Below, piece after piece: positions 44,296 to 52,938 of a DNA stretch of 64,000 bases; positions within the stretch are counted from its first letter, which is position 1; each line of letters opens with the position of its first letter. The stretch spans positions 1-64,000 of the forward strand of contig NZ_LZJN01000057.1 of NCBI RefSeq assembly GCF_001667735.1. The letters run 5' to 3'. Below the pieces are notes generated by a model, which was given only the letters and a program-made list of their open reading frames with translations, did no database searches and was not told the DNA's origin. Position numbers and translations under genes: made by a program. The DNA comes from Mycobacterium sp. E183. Lineage in GTDB: Bacteria; Actinomycetota; Actinomycetes; Mycobacteriales; Mycobacteriaceae.

Positions 44296-44676
44296 CGGCG
44301 CCGACCCTTTCCATCGCTACGAGACTGACAGTCTTGTTGTTGCGCACCGGCTGGGGTAGATTCGGCTGAACCGGCGATCCCAAGCGGATGCCGCCGACCA
44401 CGAAACGCCCAGCGAACAGCCGAAATTCGGCCGGCGTGGTAACGCTTCTCATCCTCACGCCGGTGCCTCCGTTCGGTCGCGTGAGTTGACGCCGCAAGAC
44501 AGAGTGCTCCGCGCCTTGAAGCGTTCGGCGATTATGACTCATGCCGAGTCCAGGTGGAGCAAAAAACGCTTAACCGTTATGGAACAACCCGTAACCGCGA
44601 GCTCAGGGGGCCGCGAGCGGGTCCCGGCGACAACGAGGGCGGGCCGTAATCCCAACATAGACAAGCAGCTCCACTC
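44296..44676. other. Gene-free leader of the mce operon (381 bp)
   Basis: Between the CoA-transferase stop and yrbEA start. Open frames here are short (85 codons at 44285-44542 minus; 64 codons at 44486-44680 plus) and lack a ribosome site or recognisable content. The stretch 44565-44600 is relatively A/T-rich and holds a TAACCG direct repeat. I see no terminator after the CoA-transferase gene. The operon promoter is most likely in this stretch. Confidence 0.6.
44571..44597. promoter_or_regulatory. TAACCG direct repeat upstream of yrbEA
   Basis: TAACCG at 44571-44576 and 44592-44597, 21 bases apart, so on the same helical face (CGGTTA in the sense of the mce operon). Could be a regulator site for the operon. 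No palindrome is evident. Confidence 0.35.
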
Positions 44677-45882
44677 TTAAGTGACGGCGCCGGCCGTCTT
44701 GAGCTCGATGATGCGATCCCAATCAAGGCCGAGTTCCCGCAATATTTCGTCGGTCTGCTCGGCGAAGCCGGGCGCCGGACCGGTCTGTGGCGCCGCGACA
44801 TTGAACTGGACCGGGTTGGCGACCAGTTCCAGCTCGCCCGCGCGGACCATGTACTCGTTGGCCCGGATTTGCGCGTCCTCGGCCGCCTGCAGCGTGTCCT
44901 GCACCGGCGCCCACGGTCCGGCCAGCGTGGCAAACCGTTCGCTCCACTCGGCCAGCGTGTGGGCCGCGATGGCCTTGGTCAACAACTCGACCGCCTCTGC
45001 GGTGTTGGCGGCGATCTCCTCGACGGTCGCAAAGCGCGGATCGTCGGCCAGCTCCGGCAGATCGACGTGCCGACACACGTCGGCCCAGAACTTGGTGGGC
45101 TGCATCATCACGAAGGAGATGTACCGGCCGTCCGAGGTCGTGTACAGCCCCACCAATGGATTGTTGGGTGCGCCATGCACTCCCGGTGGCGGGGCCTCGA
45201 GTCGCTGCCCGAGATGGTTCGTCAGCGCGACCGTGTGCCCCATCGACCACAGGCCGCTGCCGAGCAGCGACACGTCGACGACCGACGGTTCTCCCGCGCG
45301 TTCGCGCTTGAGCAATGCCGCCGCGATGCCCCCGGCGAGGTTGGTGCCGGAGATGGTGTCGCCGTAGGCCGGTCCGGGCGGCGCGATCATCCCCGGCATC
45401 CCCGCCGGGGTGATGGTCGCGGCGGTTCCGGCCCGGCACCAGAACGCGGTCATGTCGTAGCCGCCCTTCTGCGACTCGGCGCCACGCGGGCCGAGCGCGC
45501 TGCCGCGGGCGTAGACGATGTTCGGGTTGACCGTACGAATGTCGTCGACGTCGATGCCGAACTTCTTCCGATGAGCGGGAAGGAAGCTGGTGAGGAACAC
45601 GTCCGAGCGGCGGGCCAGCTCGTAGAGCACGTCCTTGCCCTCCGGCACCGACATGTCCAGTCCGATGCTGCGCTTGCCGCGGTTCGCGTGTTCGATGTTG
45701 GGGTTCGGATCCCCCTCGACGCGCAACATTCCGGTCTGCCGGAGACCGCGTTGCGGGTCGCCGGTGACCGCGTGCTCGACCTTGACGACGTCGGCGCCCC
45801 ATTCGGCGAGCACGGCGCCCGCCGATGGAACGAATCCGTACATCGCGACTTCCAGGACGCGGATGCCCTCGAGCGGCCTCAC
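44677..45882 (-). CDS. CaiB/BaiF CoA-transferase family protein
   Basis: 401 residues from GTG 45882, which overlaps the TGA of a 57-codon frame upstream (GTGA). Class III CoA-transferase: GIRVLEVAMYGFVPSAGAVL AEWGADVVKVEH at the start, then ANRGKRSIGLDMSVPEGKDV and YARGSALGPRGAESQKGGYD, where the catalytic aspartate lies in the GGYD position. It would move CoA between acids or act as an acyl-CoA racemase/epimerase. It belongs with the operator-marked set of catabolic genes and is divergent from the SDR-ferredoxin-P450 operon. Confidence 0.85.
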   Translation of the reverse strand: MRPLEGIRVLEVAMYGFVPSAGAVLAEWGADVVKVEHAVTGDPQRGLRQTGMLRVEGDPNPNIEHANRGKRSIGLDMSVPEGKDVLYELARRSDVFLTSFLPAHRKKFGIDVDDIRTVNPNIVYARGSALGPRGAESQKGGYDMTAFWCRAGTAATITPAGMPGMIAPPGPAYGDTISGTNLAGGIAAALLKRERAGEPSVVDVSLLGSGLWSMGHTVALTNHLGQRLEAPPPGVHGAPNNPLVGLYTTSDGRYISFVMMQPTKFWADVCRHVDLPELADDPRFATVEEIAANTAEAVELLTKAIAAHTLAEWSERFATLAGPWAPVQDTLQAAEDAQIRANEYMVRAGELELVANPVQFNVAAPQTGPAPGFAEQTDEILRELGLDWDRIIELKTAGAVT

Positions 45883-46052
45883 GCCGGGGCCCCCGGTGCC
45901 GGCATCCGGTAGCCGGTGGCGGGATTGCTGGACGGGGAGGTTCTGTCCGCGGTGACCAGCCGGCCACCGATCAGGAGTCGACGGTCGACCTGTGACTCAG
46001 GCGCGGCATCCGCGATGGTCGCGGCTAGTTCTGCCGTGTCCTGCGCAGGCAT
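45879..46052 (-). pseudogene. Probable N-terminal remnant of an aldehyde dehydrogenase (57 codons)
   Basis: ATG 46052, preceded by GAGGGGG, opens a 57-codon frame ending in TGA 45879-45881, which overlaps the CoA-transferase GTG. The product contains DRRLLIGGRLVTADRTSP followed by SSNPATGYRMPAPGAPA. The block (L)(L)IGGRLV...NPATG is the N-terminal signature of NAD(P)-dependent aldehyde dehydrogenases, which normally run on for about 440 more residues. Everything after NPATG is missing and the frame joins the CoA-transferase start directly. A deletion remnant is the simplest reading; a genuine small coupled protein cannot be excluded. Confidence 0.5.
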
Positions 46053-46080
46053 TCCGACCCCCTCATGTGGTGACGGTCAC

Positions 46081-46095
46081 GATAATTTCATTCTC
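46081..46095. promoter_or_regulatory. Operator-like dyad GATAAT-TTC-ATTCTC
   Basis: Eleven of twelve core positions match GAGAAT-N3-ATTCTC. It lies 28 bp upstream of the ATG of the aldehyde-dehydrogenase remnant that leads the CoA-transferase unit. Confidence 0.6.
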
Positions 46096-46256
46096 TTCCC
46101 CGGCGAATCTTACATTCGTGTCTCGATAATTCAAGAAACTCACAGGAATGCGACCGGCCCCTGACCAGCGACGCAAGCGCCAGCGGGTTGCCTGGCCACC
46201 CAGTTCAACGCAGGCCAAACAGTGTTTCCCGGGTTTGTTGCAACCCACTCTGCCGT

Positions 46257-46271
46257 GAGAGTAGGGTTCTC
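46257..46271. promoter_or_regulatory. Operator-like dyad GAGAGT-AGG-GTTCTC
   Basis: Symmetrical variant of the same dyad, with one change in each half, 60 bp before the SDR start and on the other side of the divergent region from 46081-46095. Confidence 0.45.
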
Positions 46272-46331
46272 ATAATTGCAAGCGAGATTCTTTGTGGCTG
46301 AGACGGTCACCTGTGGATTAGAGGTCTCAAC

Positions 46332-47033
46332 GTGAAGACTGCGGTGGTCACCGGCGGCGGATCCGGCATCGGGCTTGCCGTCGCGCGGCGCCTGCGCGCC
46401 GACGGTCTGGACGTTGCCGTCATCGACCTCACACCGTCCGACAGCGACCACTCGTTCACCGCCGACGTCACCGACCGAGCTCAGGTCGAGACGGCCTTCG
46501 CGGCGATCCGCGCCAAGCTGGGGCCGGTCACTGTTCTCGTCAACGCCGCCGGCCTGGACGGATTCAAGCGCTTCAACAACATCACGTTCGACGACTGGCA
46601 GCGCGTGATCGACGTCAACCTCAACGGCGTCTTCCACACCATCCAGGCGGTGTTGCCCGACATGATCGAAGCGAAGTGGGGACGCATCGTCAACATCTCC
46701 TCGTCAAGCACCCATTCCGGCGCGCCCTACATGAGCCATTACGTCGCGGCCAAGTCCGCGGTCAACGGGCTCACCAAATCCCTGGCCCTCGAGTACGGAC
46801 CGAGCGGCATCACGGTCAACGCCGTGCCGCCGGGCTTCATCGACACCCCGATGCTGCGCGCCGCCGAGAAGAACGGGTATCTGGGCAGCATCGACGAGAC
46901 CATCGCCCGAACGCCGGTGCGCCGCATGGGTAAGCCGGAAGACATCGCGGCGGCATGTGCCTTCCTGGTGTCCGAGGAAGCCGGCTACATCACGGGCCAG
47001 ATCCTGGGCGTCAACGGCGGCCGCAACACCTGA
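46332..47033 (+). CDS. Short-chain dehydrogenase/reductase (SDR)
   Basis: 233 residues from GTG 46332; GAGG is nine bases upstream. Classical SDR: NAD(P) motif TGGGSGIG near residue 8, NNAG-type segment VNAAGLDG, catalytic ISSSSTHSG serine, and YVAAK with Tyr137 and Lys141. C-terminal PPGFIDTPMLRAA and ITGQILGVNGGRN are standard. It oxidises an alcohol or reduces a ketone; in this setting the product of P450 hydroxylation is a likely substrate. It leads the SDR-ferredoxin-P450 operon. Confidence 0.9.
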   Translation: MKTAVVTGGGSGIGLAVARRLRADGLDVAVIDLTPSDSDHSFTADVTDRAQVETAFAAIRAKLGPVTVLVNAAGLDGFKRFNNITFDDWQRVIDVNLNGVFHTIQAVLPDMIEAKWGRIVNISSSSTHSGAPYMSHYVAAKSAVNGLTKSLALEYGPSGITVNAVPPGFIDTPMLRAAEKNGYLGSIDETIARTPVRRMGKPEDIAAACAFLVSEEAGYITGQILGVNGGRNT

Positions 47034-47081
47034 GCCGTCGCACCTAGGCGATCGTCGGCAACTAATTCGCAAGGAGACACC

Positions 47082-47276
47082 GTGAAGGTCTGGGTCGATC
47101 CGGAACGCTGCCAGGGTCACACGCTGTGCTCGATGATCGCACCGGATTCGTTCGAGCTCAGCGACATCGACGGCAGTTCGTCGGCGATCGACGAAGTGGT
47201 GCCGGCCGATCGGGAGGACCAGGTTCGCGAAGCGGCGCAATCATGCCCGGAGCAAGCCATCATCATCACCGAATGA
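47082..47276 (+). CDS. P450-type ferredoxin, [3Fe-4S] or [4Fe-4S]
   Basis: 64 residues, 48 bp after the SDR and 21 bp before the P450. The cluster motif is C10-QG-H13-TL-C16 with the last ligand in SCP (Cys55). His occupies the position of the usual second cysteine, as in several mycobacterial P450 ferredoxins, so a three-iron cluster or His-ligated four-iron cluster is expected. It almost certainly donates electrons to the following P450. AAGGAGA lies before ATG/GTG 47082. Confidence 0.92.
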   Translation: MKVWVDPERCQGHTLCSMIAPDSFELSDIDGSSSAIDEVVPADREDQVREAAQSCPEQAIIITE

Positions 47277-47297
47277 CGCGCAAAGGGAGACAGAGCG

Positions 47298-48662
47298 TTG
47301 AGTGTCGACGACACGGTCAGCGATAGCGACCGTAAGAAGAAGCGGTATCAGTTCGAGCGGCATTCCGCGGATTACCGGTCGAACTTCAAGGCCATCACCG
47401 AAGAGATGCACGCGAATTGCCCGATGGCCTGGAGCGACACCTACGGCGGCCATTGGGTGGCGGCAGGAAGCCACGAGGTGTTCGAACTCGCTCGCTGCCC
47501 CGCGGTGTCCAACGATCACGATGTCAACAACCAGCGCCGCGGTTACAAAGGCATTTCGATTCCGACGGCCAGCCGGATCAACGGGGTGCGCGGCGGCATC
47601 CTGGAGATGGACGACCCCGAGCACCGCATCTATCGCAACGTTCTCAACCCCTATCTGTCACCGGCAGCCGTCAAGCGGTGGAAGCCGTTCATCGACGACG
47701 TGACTCGGGCCTGCCTCGACGAGAAGATCGAAGGCGGCCGGATCGACTTCGTCGACGATCTGGCCAACGTCGTGCCGGCGGTGCTGACTCTGGCCATGCT
47801 CGGCATTCCCTTGAAGAACTGGCAGATGTACAGCGAGCCGACCCATGCGGCCGTGTACACGCCCGAGCATTCCCCGGACATCCAGCGGGTGACCGAGATG
47901 CATCGGCAAATGGGGCTCGACCTGGTCAACAACATGATCGAGATCCGCGAGAATCCCCGGCCCGGCATCGTCAATGCTTTGCTCGAGATGCGCATCGACG
48001 GCGAGCCCGCCCCGGACCTGGAAATCCTCGGCAACCTCGGGCTGGTGATCGGCGGCGGCTTCGACACCACCACGGCGTTGACCGCCCATTCACTGGAATG
48101 GCTCTCCGAGCACCCCGATCAACGCGAGCTGCTCAGCAAGCAACGCGATGCCCTGCTCGACCCCGCGACCGAGGAATTCCTGCGGTACTTCACGCCGGCG
48201 CCCGGTGACGGCCGGACCTTCTCCGACGACGTCGAGCTCGACGGCACCCAGTTCAAAGAGGGTGAGCGGCTGTGGATCTCGTGGGCCATGGCCAACCGCG
48301 ACCCAGCGGTGTTCAGGGACCCCGACGAGATCGTCCTGGACCGGAAGGGCAACCGCCACTTCAGTTTCGGTCTCGGCGTCCATCGATGCATCGGATCCAA
48401 TGTCGCCCGCACGGTGTTCAAGTCGATGCTGACCGCGGTCCTCGATCGAATCCCCGACTACCGATGCGACCCCGACGGCACCGTTCACTACGAAACCATC
48501 GGCGTCATCCAGGGCATGCGCAAACTGCCGGCCACCTTCAGGCCCGGCCGCAGGGTGGGGGCCGGGCTGGACGAGACACTGGAAAAGCTGCAGCGCATCT
48601 GCGATGAGCAAGAACTCGCCCGGCCGATCACCGAACGCAAGGAAGCCGCGGTAATCGACTAG
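47298..48662 (+). CDS. Cytochrome P450
   Basis: 454 residues from TTG 47298. The I-helix has GGGFDTTTA, the K-helix EEFLRYF in place of ExxR, and the heme loop reads FGLGVHRCIGSNVAR. C-helix DDPEHRIYRNVLNPY is also typical. The N-terminus (YQFERHSADYRSNFKAITEE) places it apart from the 27518 P450. It is the last member of the SDR-ferredoxin-P450 unit and should hydroxylate a hydrophobic substrate using the adjacent ferredoxin. No dedicated reductase is next to it. Confidence 0.92.
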   Translation: MSVDDTVSDSDRKKKRYQFERHSADYRSNFKAITEEMHANCPMAWSDTYGGHWVAAGSHEVFELARCPAVSNDHDVNNQRRGYKGISIPTASRINGVRGGILEMDDPEHRIYRNVLNPYLSPAAVKRWKPFIDDVTRACLDEKIEGGRIDFVDDLANVVPAVLTLAMLGIPLKNWQMYSEPTHAAVYTPEHSPDIQRVTEMHRQMGLDLVNNMIEIRENPRPGIVNALLEMRIDGEPAPDLEILGNLGLVIGGGFDTTTALTAHSLEWLSEHPDQRELLSKQRDALLDPATEEFLRYFTPAPGDGRTFSDDVELDGTQFKEGERLWISWAMANRDPAVFRDPDEIVLDRKGNRHFSFGLGVHRCIGSNVARTVFKSMLTAVLDRIPDYRCDPDGTVHYETIGVIQGMRKLPATFRPGRRVGAGLDETLEKLQRICDEQELARPITERKEAAVID

Positions 48663-48790
48663 GTGGGCCCGCGACCTCGCCCCGGCGACAGCCGGACGCC
48701 GACTGCGCCAATTCTTACGAGTAGCCCTGCTCAGGGTGGCCGCACCCTATATTTGGGCCAAGCGCGTATGCAGAGATGGGAGACGCAGCC

Positions 48791-49219
48791 GTGAAGACTT
48801 TCGCAGTGAGCCTTGCGCTTGCCATGGTCGCGCTGACTGTCCCGCCCAGCGCCCACGCGGGCATGCCGTATGCCAACTACCGGGTGGACACGCCCCGGGA
48901 CCCCGGCCACAGCTGGATTTGGTCGATCAACCCGTGCGCCCATCCGGAGCCGGAATGCGTGAGCGTGTACGCAACTCCGCAGCCCAACGGGCAAGCGGCG
49001 CCCTACCGGGGAGACGCCCATCTGTCGAACGGTCGCTACACCCTGTCCGTTGATGATCCCTTCGGTGTGCGCTGCGTGGTCCAGTTCTTTCCCTCGCATG
49101 ACGTCTACTCGTGGGATGCGGTGACGCTGGCGGGTCAGGTCGACTCGACGTTCGACACCGGCTGCGGCGGCGGACCGGGGGGCACCAGCAGTTGGCCGTT
49201 CTCGCTCGTGCGATGGTAG
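48791..49219 (+). CDS. Small exported protein of unknown function
   Basis: 142 residues from GTG 48791; the GGAG eight bases upstream supports this over ATG 48776. Signal peptide VKTFAVSLALAMVALTVPPS ends at AHA-G (residue 23). The mature protein has MPYANYRVDTPRDPGHSWIW, four cysteines (PCAHPEPECVS, VRCVVQF, TGCGGG) and a final WPFSLVRW. It lies 55 bp before a Mce-associated pair, the same setting as the 34161 exported protein. Confidence 0.75.
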   Translation: MKTFAVSLALAMVALTVPPSAHAGMPYANYRVDTPRDPGHSWIWSINPCAHPEPECVSVYATPQPNGQAAPYRGDAHLSNGRYTLSVDDPFGVRCVVQFFPSHDVYSWDAVTLAGQVDSTFDTGCGGGPGGTSSWPFSLVRW

Positions 49220-49274
49220 CCGCGTGAGAGGTATAGGAGTCGGTCGGTCATGAGGGCTGCGGGCAGTAAGCACG

Positions 49275-50129
49275 ATGGCTGAGGCAAAGAAAACGCAGGA
49301 CGATTCGGCCACTTCGAGAGCCGACGTGAAGGCGTTACTCGAGGAAGCCGAGGCCGAGGCAGCCGAAGCCGAAGCGCTGGCGGCCGCGGCTCGCGCCCGC
49401 GCTCGTGCCGCCCGGCTCCGGCGCGAGGCGCTGGCCCAGTCTGAGGCCGAGCCGGAGGCCGAGACCACGGAAGAAGCGCCGGAGGTCGACGAGGACACCA
49501 CCGACGCCGACGAGCCGGAGACTGTCGTCACCGACACGGCCGCGATAACCGACGACGACGAAACAACGGACGAAGAGGCCCCCGGCGAAACCGCCGAAGA
49601 CCCCCAATCGGAATCCAAGCCGACTCGCAGGCGACGCGTGCACGTGCCCTCCTGGTCCGTCGTGTGGAAGGCGGCCGTCATCGTCCTTATCTGCGCCTTC
49701 ACCGCGGCCAGCGGATACATGATGTGGAACCGCCACGAAACCGTCGAGCGCAATCAGCGCGCCGCGAACTTCATCGCGGGGGCCCGCCAGGGTGTCGTCA
49801 ACCTGACCTCCATGGACTTCAACAAGGCTAAGGAGGATGTCCAGCGGGTGATCGACAGCTCGACCGGCCAGTTCCGGGACGACTTCCAGGCCCGTGCAAA
49901 AGATTTCACGACCGTTGTCGAGCAGTCGAAAGTGGTCACCCAGGGAACCGTGAATGCGGCGGCCGTGCAATCCATAAACGGGGATTTCGCGTTGGTTCTC
50001 GTCGCGGCGACATCGCACATCACCAACGCCGCGGGCGCAAAAGATGAACCACGCAATTGGCGACTCAAGGTAACCGTCAAAGACGAAGCCGGGCAATACA
50101 AGATGTCCAACGTGGAGTTCATCCCATGA
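49275..50129 (+). CDS. Mce-associated membrane protein (Mas), pair 2 first gene
   Basis: 284 residues from ATG 49275. An Ala/Glu coiled-coil N-terminus ([20 protein letters not shown]), an acidic disordered stretch, a short basic patch ([10 protein letters not shown]), one membrane helix ([20 protein letters not shown]) and a periplasmic domain ([20 protein letters not shown] to KMSNVEFIP). It matches the 32639 product in order and detail (ASGYM.W, .ARQG, KE.VQR.ID.STG), so this pair is a duplicate of pair 1. Confidence 0.85.
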   Translation: MAEAKKTQDDSATSRADVKALLEEAEAEAAEAEALAAAARARARAARLRREALAQSEAEPEAETTEEAPEVDEDTTDADEPETVVTDTAAITDDDETTDEEAPGETAEDPQSESKPTRRRRVHVPSWSVVWKAAVIVLICAFTAASGYMMWNRHETVERNQRAANFIAGARQGVVNLTSMDFNKAKEDVQRVIDSSTGQFRDDFQARAKDFTTVVEQSKVVTQGTVNAAAVQSINGDFALVLVAATSHITNAAGAKDEPRNWRLKVTVKDEAGQYKMSNVEFIP

Positions 50130-50698
50130 GCGAGGACAAGCAGAGCACCGAAACCGCCGACGACTCTGCCGAACAGACCGACCGCAATAAAAGCATCGAA
50201 CCTCGCGCCCGGCGGAGAGTGAAAGCCGTTCCCGCCATCCTGATTTCGCTGCTGCTGATTTCCGCTGGCGTGGCGACCTGGCTGTACTTCAAGCAGTACC
50301 GGCCCGATAAGCAGACCGACCCCCGCGTTGCGAGCGCTGTCGTAGGTGCGGCATCCGACGGAACGGTCGCCTTGCTGTCCTACTCGCCCGACACCCTCGA
50401 CAAGGACTTCGCCGCCGCGAAGTCGCACCTGTCCGGGGATTTCCTGTCGTACTACAACCAGTTCACCGACCAGATCGTCGCCCCGGCTGCCAAACAAAAG
50501 TCGCTGAAGACCAGCGCCCGGGTGATCGGTGCCGCGGTCTCCGAGTTACATCCGAACTCGGCGGTCGTGCTCGTGCTGGTCGACCAGAGCACCACCAGCA
50601 AGGACAACCCGGACCCCGCGATGGCGTCCAGCAGTGTGCTGGTGAGTCTGACCAGAGTCAACGGCCAGTGGCTGATCACGAAATTCGACCCGGTCTAG
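50126..50698 (+). CDS. Mce-associated membrane protein (Mas), pair 2 second gene
   Basis: 190 residues, ATG overlapping the previous stop (ATGA). A membrane helix ([20 protein letters not shown]) and a periplasmic domain with [40 protein letters not shown] and a C-terminal [13 protein letters not shown]. This is the Rv0178-type partner and clearly paralogous to 33388. It ends 56 bp before the convergent acyl-CoA dehydrogenase. Confidence 0.85.
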   Translation: MSEDKQSTETADDSAEQTDRNKSIEPRARRRVKAVPAILISLLLISAGVATWLYFKQYRPDKQTDPRVASAVVGAASDGTVALLSYSPDTLDKDFAAAKSHLSGDFLSYYNQFTDQIVAPAAKQKSLKTSARVIGAAVSELHPNSAVVLVLVDQSTTSKDNPDPAMASSSVLVSLTRVNGQWLITKFDPV

Positions 50699-50754
50699 AA
50701 CGCCGAATGCCGCTGCACTAGAGCGGAATTCGCGACCCGCGATAGCGCCGGCCG

Positions 50755-51930
50755 CTAGCCCCGTGGGAGGCCGAGCACCCGCTGGGCGATGATGTTGCGC
50801 TGGATTTCCGACGTGCCCCCGGCGATCGTCCCGGAAAAGCTGCGGGCGTATCGCTCGAACCAGCTGGCGAAATAATGGTCCAGGTTCATGTGTGCGTACG
50901 GCCCGGTCAGCCCGGGGTGCACGAGCCCGTCGGACCCCGCCGACGTCAGCGCGAGCTCCATGCCACGCAGCTCGGCCTCGGACCCGAGCAGCTTGAGCAC
51001 CGAAATCGCGGCCACGTCGTCTTCACCGCGCGCCGCACGCGCCAACGCCACCGAACCCAACAGCCGCAACGCCTGCTTGTCCATGATCGTGCTGGCGTAC
51101 TGGTCGCGCTCGACGTCGGTGCTGGGATGAAAGTCGTCGATCATGTTCTCAAGTCGATCGGCGAAACCGAGCCACATCATGGTGCGCTCGTGCCCCAGCG
51201 AGCCGTTGGCCACCCGCCATCCCTGGTCGAGCTCACCGACCAGATTCTCCGCCGGCACCCGCACGTCGGTGAAGAAGACCTCGTTGAAGTCCAGATCGTC
51301 GGCGCCGCAGATCGACGGGAACGGCCGCCGCACCAGACCCGGGGTGTCGGTGGGGATGATCAGCGCGCTTATTCCCTTGTGTTTCGGCGCATCCGGGTTG
51401 GTCCGCACGAAGGTCAGCAGGACGTCGGCGTCGTGGGCGCCCGAGGTCCACACCTTCTGCCCGTTGACCACGAAGTGATCCCCGTCGAGCACCGCGCGGG
51501 TGCGCAACGACGCCAGGTCTGAGCCCGCGCTGGGTTCGCTCATCCCGAGCGACGCGGTGATCTCGGCCCGCAGAATCGGCACCGCCCAGCGCCGCTTCTG
51601 CTCGTCGCTGCCGAACGACAACAGCGACGCCGCAACGATGTTGACGCCCTGCGGGTTGAAGCTGTGGTAGATCCGGCGGCGGCTGAGTTCCTCGAGGTAG
51701 ACGAACTGCTGGATGACCGTAGCGTTGCGGCCACCGAACTCCGGCGGCTGGCTCGGCAACAGCCACCCGTTGTCGAACAGCAGCCGCTGCCACCGGCGCG
51801 CCCACTGCGGCATGTGCGAAACCGACCGGGGGCGCTCGAGCGTTTCGCTTGCGGCAGGCAGGTTCTCGTCGAGGAAGGCGGAGAACTCGGCGCGGAATTC
51901 CTCGACGTCGGTATCAAAAGTCAGCTGCAC
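50755..51930 (-). CDS. Acyl-CoA dehydrogenase, large-type subunit (FadE)
   Basis: 391 residues. FAD-dependent acyl-CoA dehydrogenase: ITASLGMSEPSAGSDLASLR (FAD/substrate loop), VNGQKVWTSGAHDADVLLTF, and the C-terminal AGGTSEIQRNIIAQRVLGLP. It overlaps the end of the 51914 gene by 17 bases. In actinobacteria such adjacent pairs usually form alpha2-beta2 enzymes (ChsE-type) acting on bulky cyclic acyl-CoAs such as sterol side-chain remnants. The two genes must be translated together. Substrate unknown. Confidence 0.9.
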   Translation of the reverse strand: MQLTFDTDVEEFRAEFSAFLDENLPAASETLERPRSVSHMPQWARRWQRLLFDNGWLLPSQPPEFGGRNATVIQQFVYLEELSRRRIYHSFNPQGVNIVAASLLSFGSDEQKRRWAVPILRAEITASLGMSEPSAGSDLASLRTRAVLDGDHFVVNGQKVWTSGAHDADVLLTFVRTNPDAPKHKGISALIIPTDTPGLVRRPFPSICGADDLDFNEVFFTDVRVPAENLVGELDQGWRVANGSLGHERTMMWLGFADRLENMIDDFHPSTDVERDQYASTIMDKQALRLLGSVALARAARGEDDVAAISVLKLLGSEAELRGMELALTSAGSDGLVHPGLTGPYAHMNLDHYFASWFERYARSFSGTIAGGTSEIQRNIIAQRVLGLPRG

Positions 51931-52912
51931 GGTATTCCTCCGCGATCCGCGCGCGGTGCTCGGCGGCGCCGCCGAGCATCAGCTCACCCGCCTTGGCCCG
52001 TTTCAGCGCGAACTGCAGGTCGTTCTCCCACGTGAATCCCATTGCGCCATGCAGCTGTAGGCCGTGCCGGAATACCAGTGACTGGCACTCCCCCGCCGAC
52101 GCCTTGGCCATCGCCGCCGCCAGCCGGCGGCGGGGATCGTCGGCGGCGATCGTCAGCGCCGCGAAGTACGCCAGCGCCCGTGCGCGTTCCACCGCGACGT
52201 GCATGTCGGCGGCCTTGTGCTGGACGGCCTGGAACGAACCGATCGGCACCCCGAATTGCTGTCGGCTGCCGACATGTTCGAGCACCAGGTCGAGGATGCG
52301 CTGGCAGGCCCCGACCATGGTGATCGCCAAGCCCGTCAGGGCGATGTGGTGCGCGCGTTCGGAGTCGACGGTGAGCCGTGCGGTGTCCGGCACGCGAACC
52401 TCGTTGAATGACAAGTCGGCGACGTGCAGGACGGGGTCGAAGGCCGCGGCGCGCCGCGCTGAGACCTGGTTTGCCCAGATGATGAACACCCCGGCGTCGG
52501 TGACCACCGCGAGGCGGTCGACACGGTCGCCGTCGAGGACATGGCGGGCCGTGCCGTCCAAGACCCAACCCTCGGCGTCGCGGTGCGCCGTCACCCCGGC
52601 GTGGACGGCGGTGCCCGACTCGTGGGGGTCGAACTGCTCGCCCGCCAACGGTGCGTACTGGCTCATCGTCGCCAGGAACGGGGTGGGATCGGTCGCCCGC
52701 CCCAATTCTTCGAGCACGATGGCCAACTCGACGGCGCTTTCGGGATCGCCCAGCTCGGTCCAGCCCTGATCCACGTACGACTTCCACAACGGGGTTGGGT
52801 CGACGCCATCCTCGGCCACGCTGCGCACCAGCGACGGCGGACATTGCTTGGCGACAGCGTCGCGGACGGTCTTCTGCCACAGCCGCTGATCGGCATCGAA
52901 CTCCAACAGCAT
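51914..52912 (-). CDS. Acyl-CoA dehydrogenase, partner subunit
   Basis: 332 residues, first gene of the pair. It is shorter and more divergent than the partner: QFGVPIGSFQAVQHKAADMH and LQLHGAMGFTWENDLQFALKR mark the C-terminal helical domain, as in the small subunits of heteromeric ChsE-type enzymes. The FAD-loop sequence is degraded (HAGVTAHRDAEGWVLDG), consistent with one active site shared between subunits. It is directly downstream of the best operator in the window (52939-52961), 26 bp from ATG 52912. Confidence 0.88.
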   Translation of the reverse strand: MLLEFDADQRLWQKTVRDAVAKQCPPSLVRSVAEDGVDPTPLWKSYVDQGWTELGDPESAVELAIVLEELGRATDPTPFLATMSQYAPLAGEQFDPHESGTAVHAGVTAHRDAEGWVLDGTARHVLDGDRVDRLAVVTDAGVFIIWANQVSARRAAAFDPVLHVADLSFNEVRVPDTARLTVDSERAHHIALTGLAITMVGACQRILDLVLEHVGSRQQFGVPIGSFQAVQHKAADMHVAVERARALAYFAALTIAADDPRRRLAAAMAKASAGECQSLVFRHGLQLHGAMGFTWENDLQFALKRAKAGELMLGGAAEHRARIAEEYRAADF

Positions 52913-52938
52913 GAAGGCCGCCTCCTGTCACCGCCGTC

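Noticed and set aside
44285-44542. 85-codon minus-strand frame just before yrbEA
   Set aside because: It overlaps the yrbEA start by 11 bp, has no evident ribosome site and no recognisable motif. It could be a leader peptide but I cannot support it.
44486-44680. 64-codon plus-strand frame in the mce leader
   Set aside because: Basic, low-information composition and no ribosome site; overlaps the CoA-transferase stop on the other strand.
46063-46331. Short minus-strand frames in the CoA-transferase/SDR divergent region
   Set aside because: They cross the operator-like sites and promoter region, lack ribosome sites and resemble no protein.
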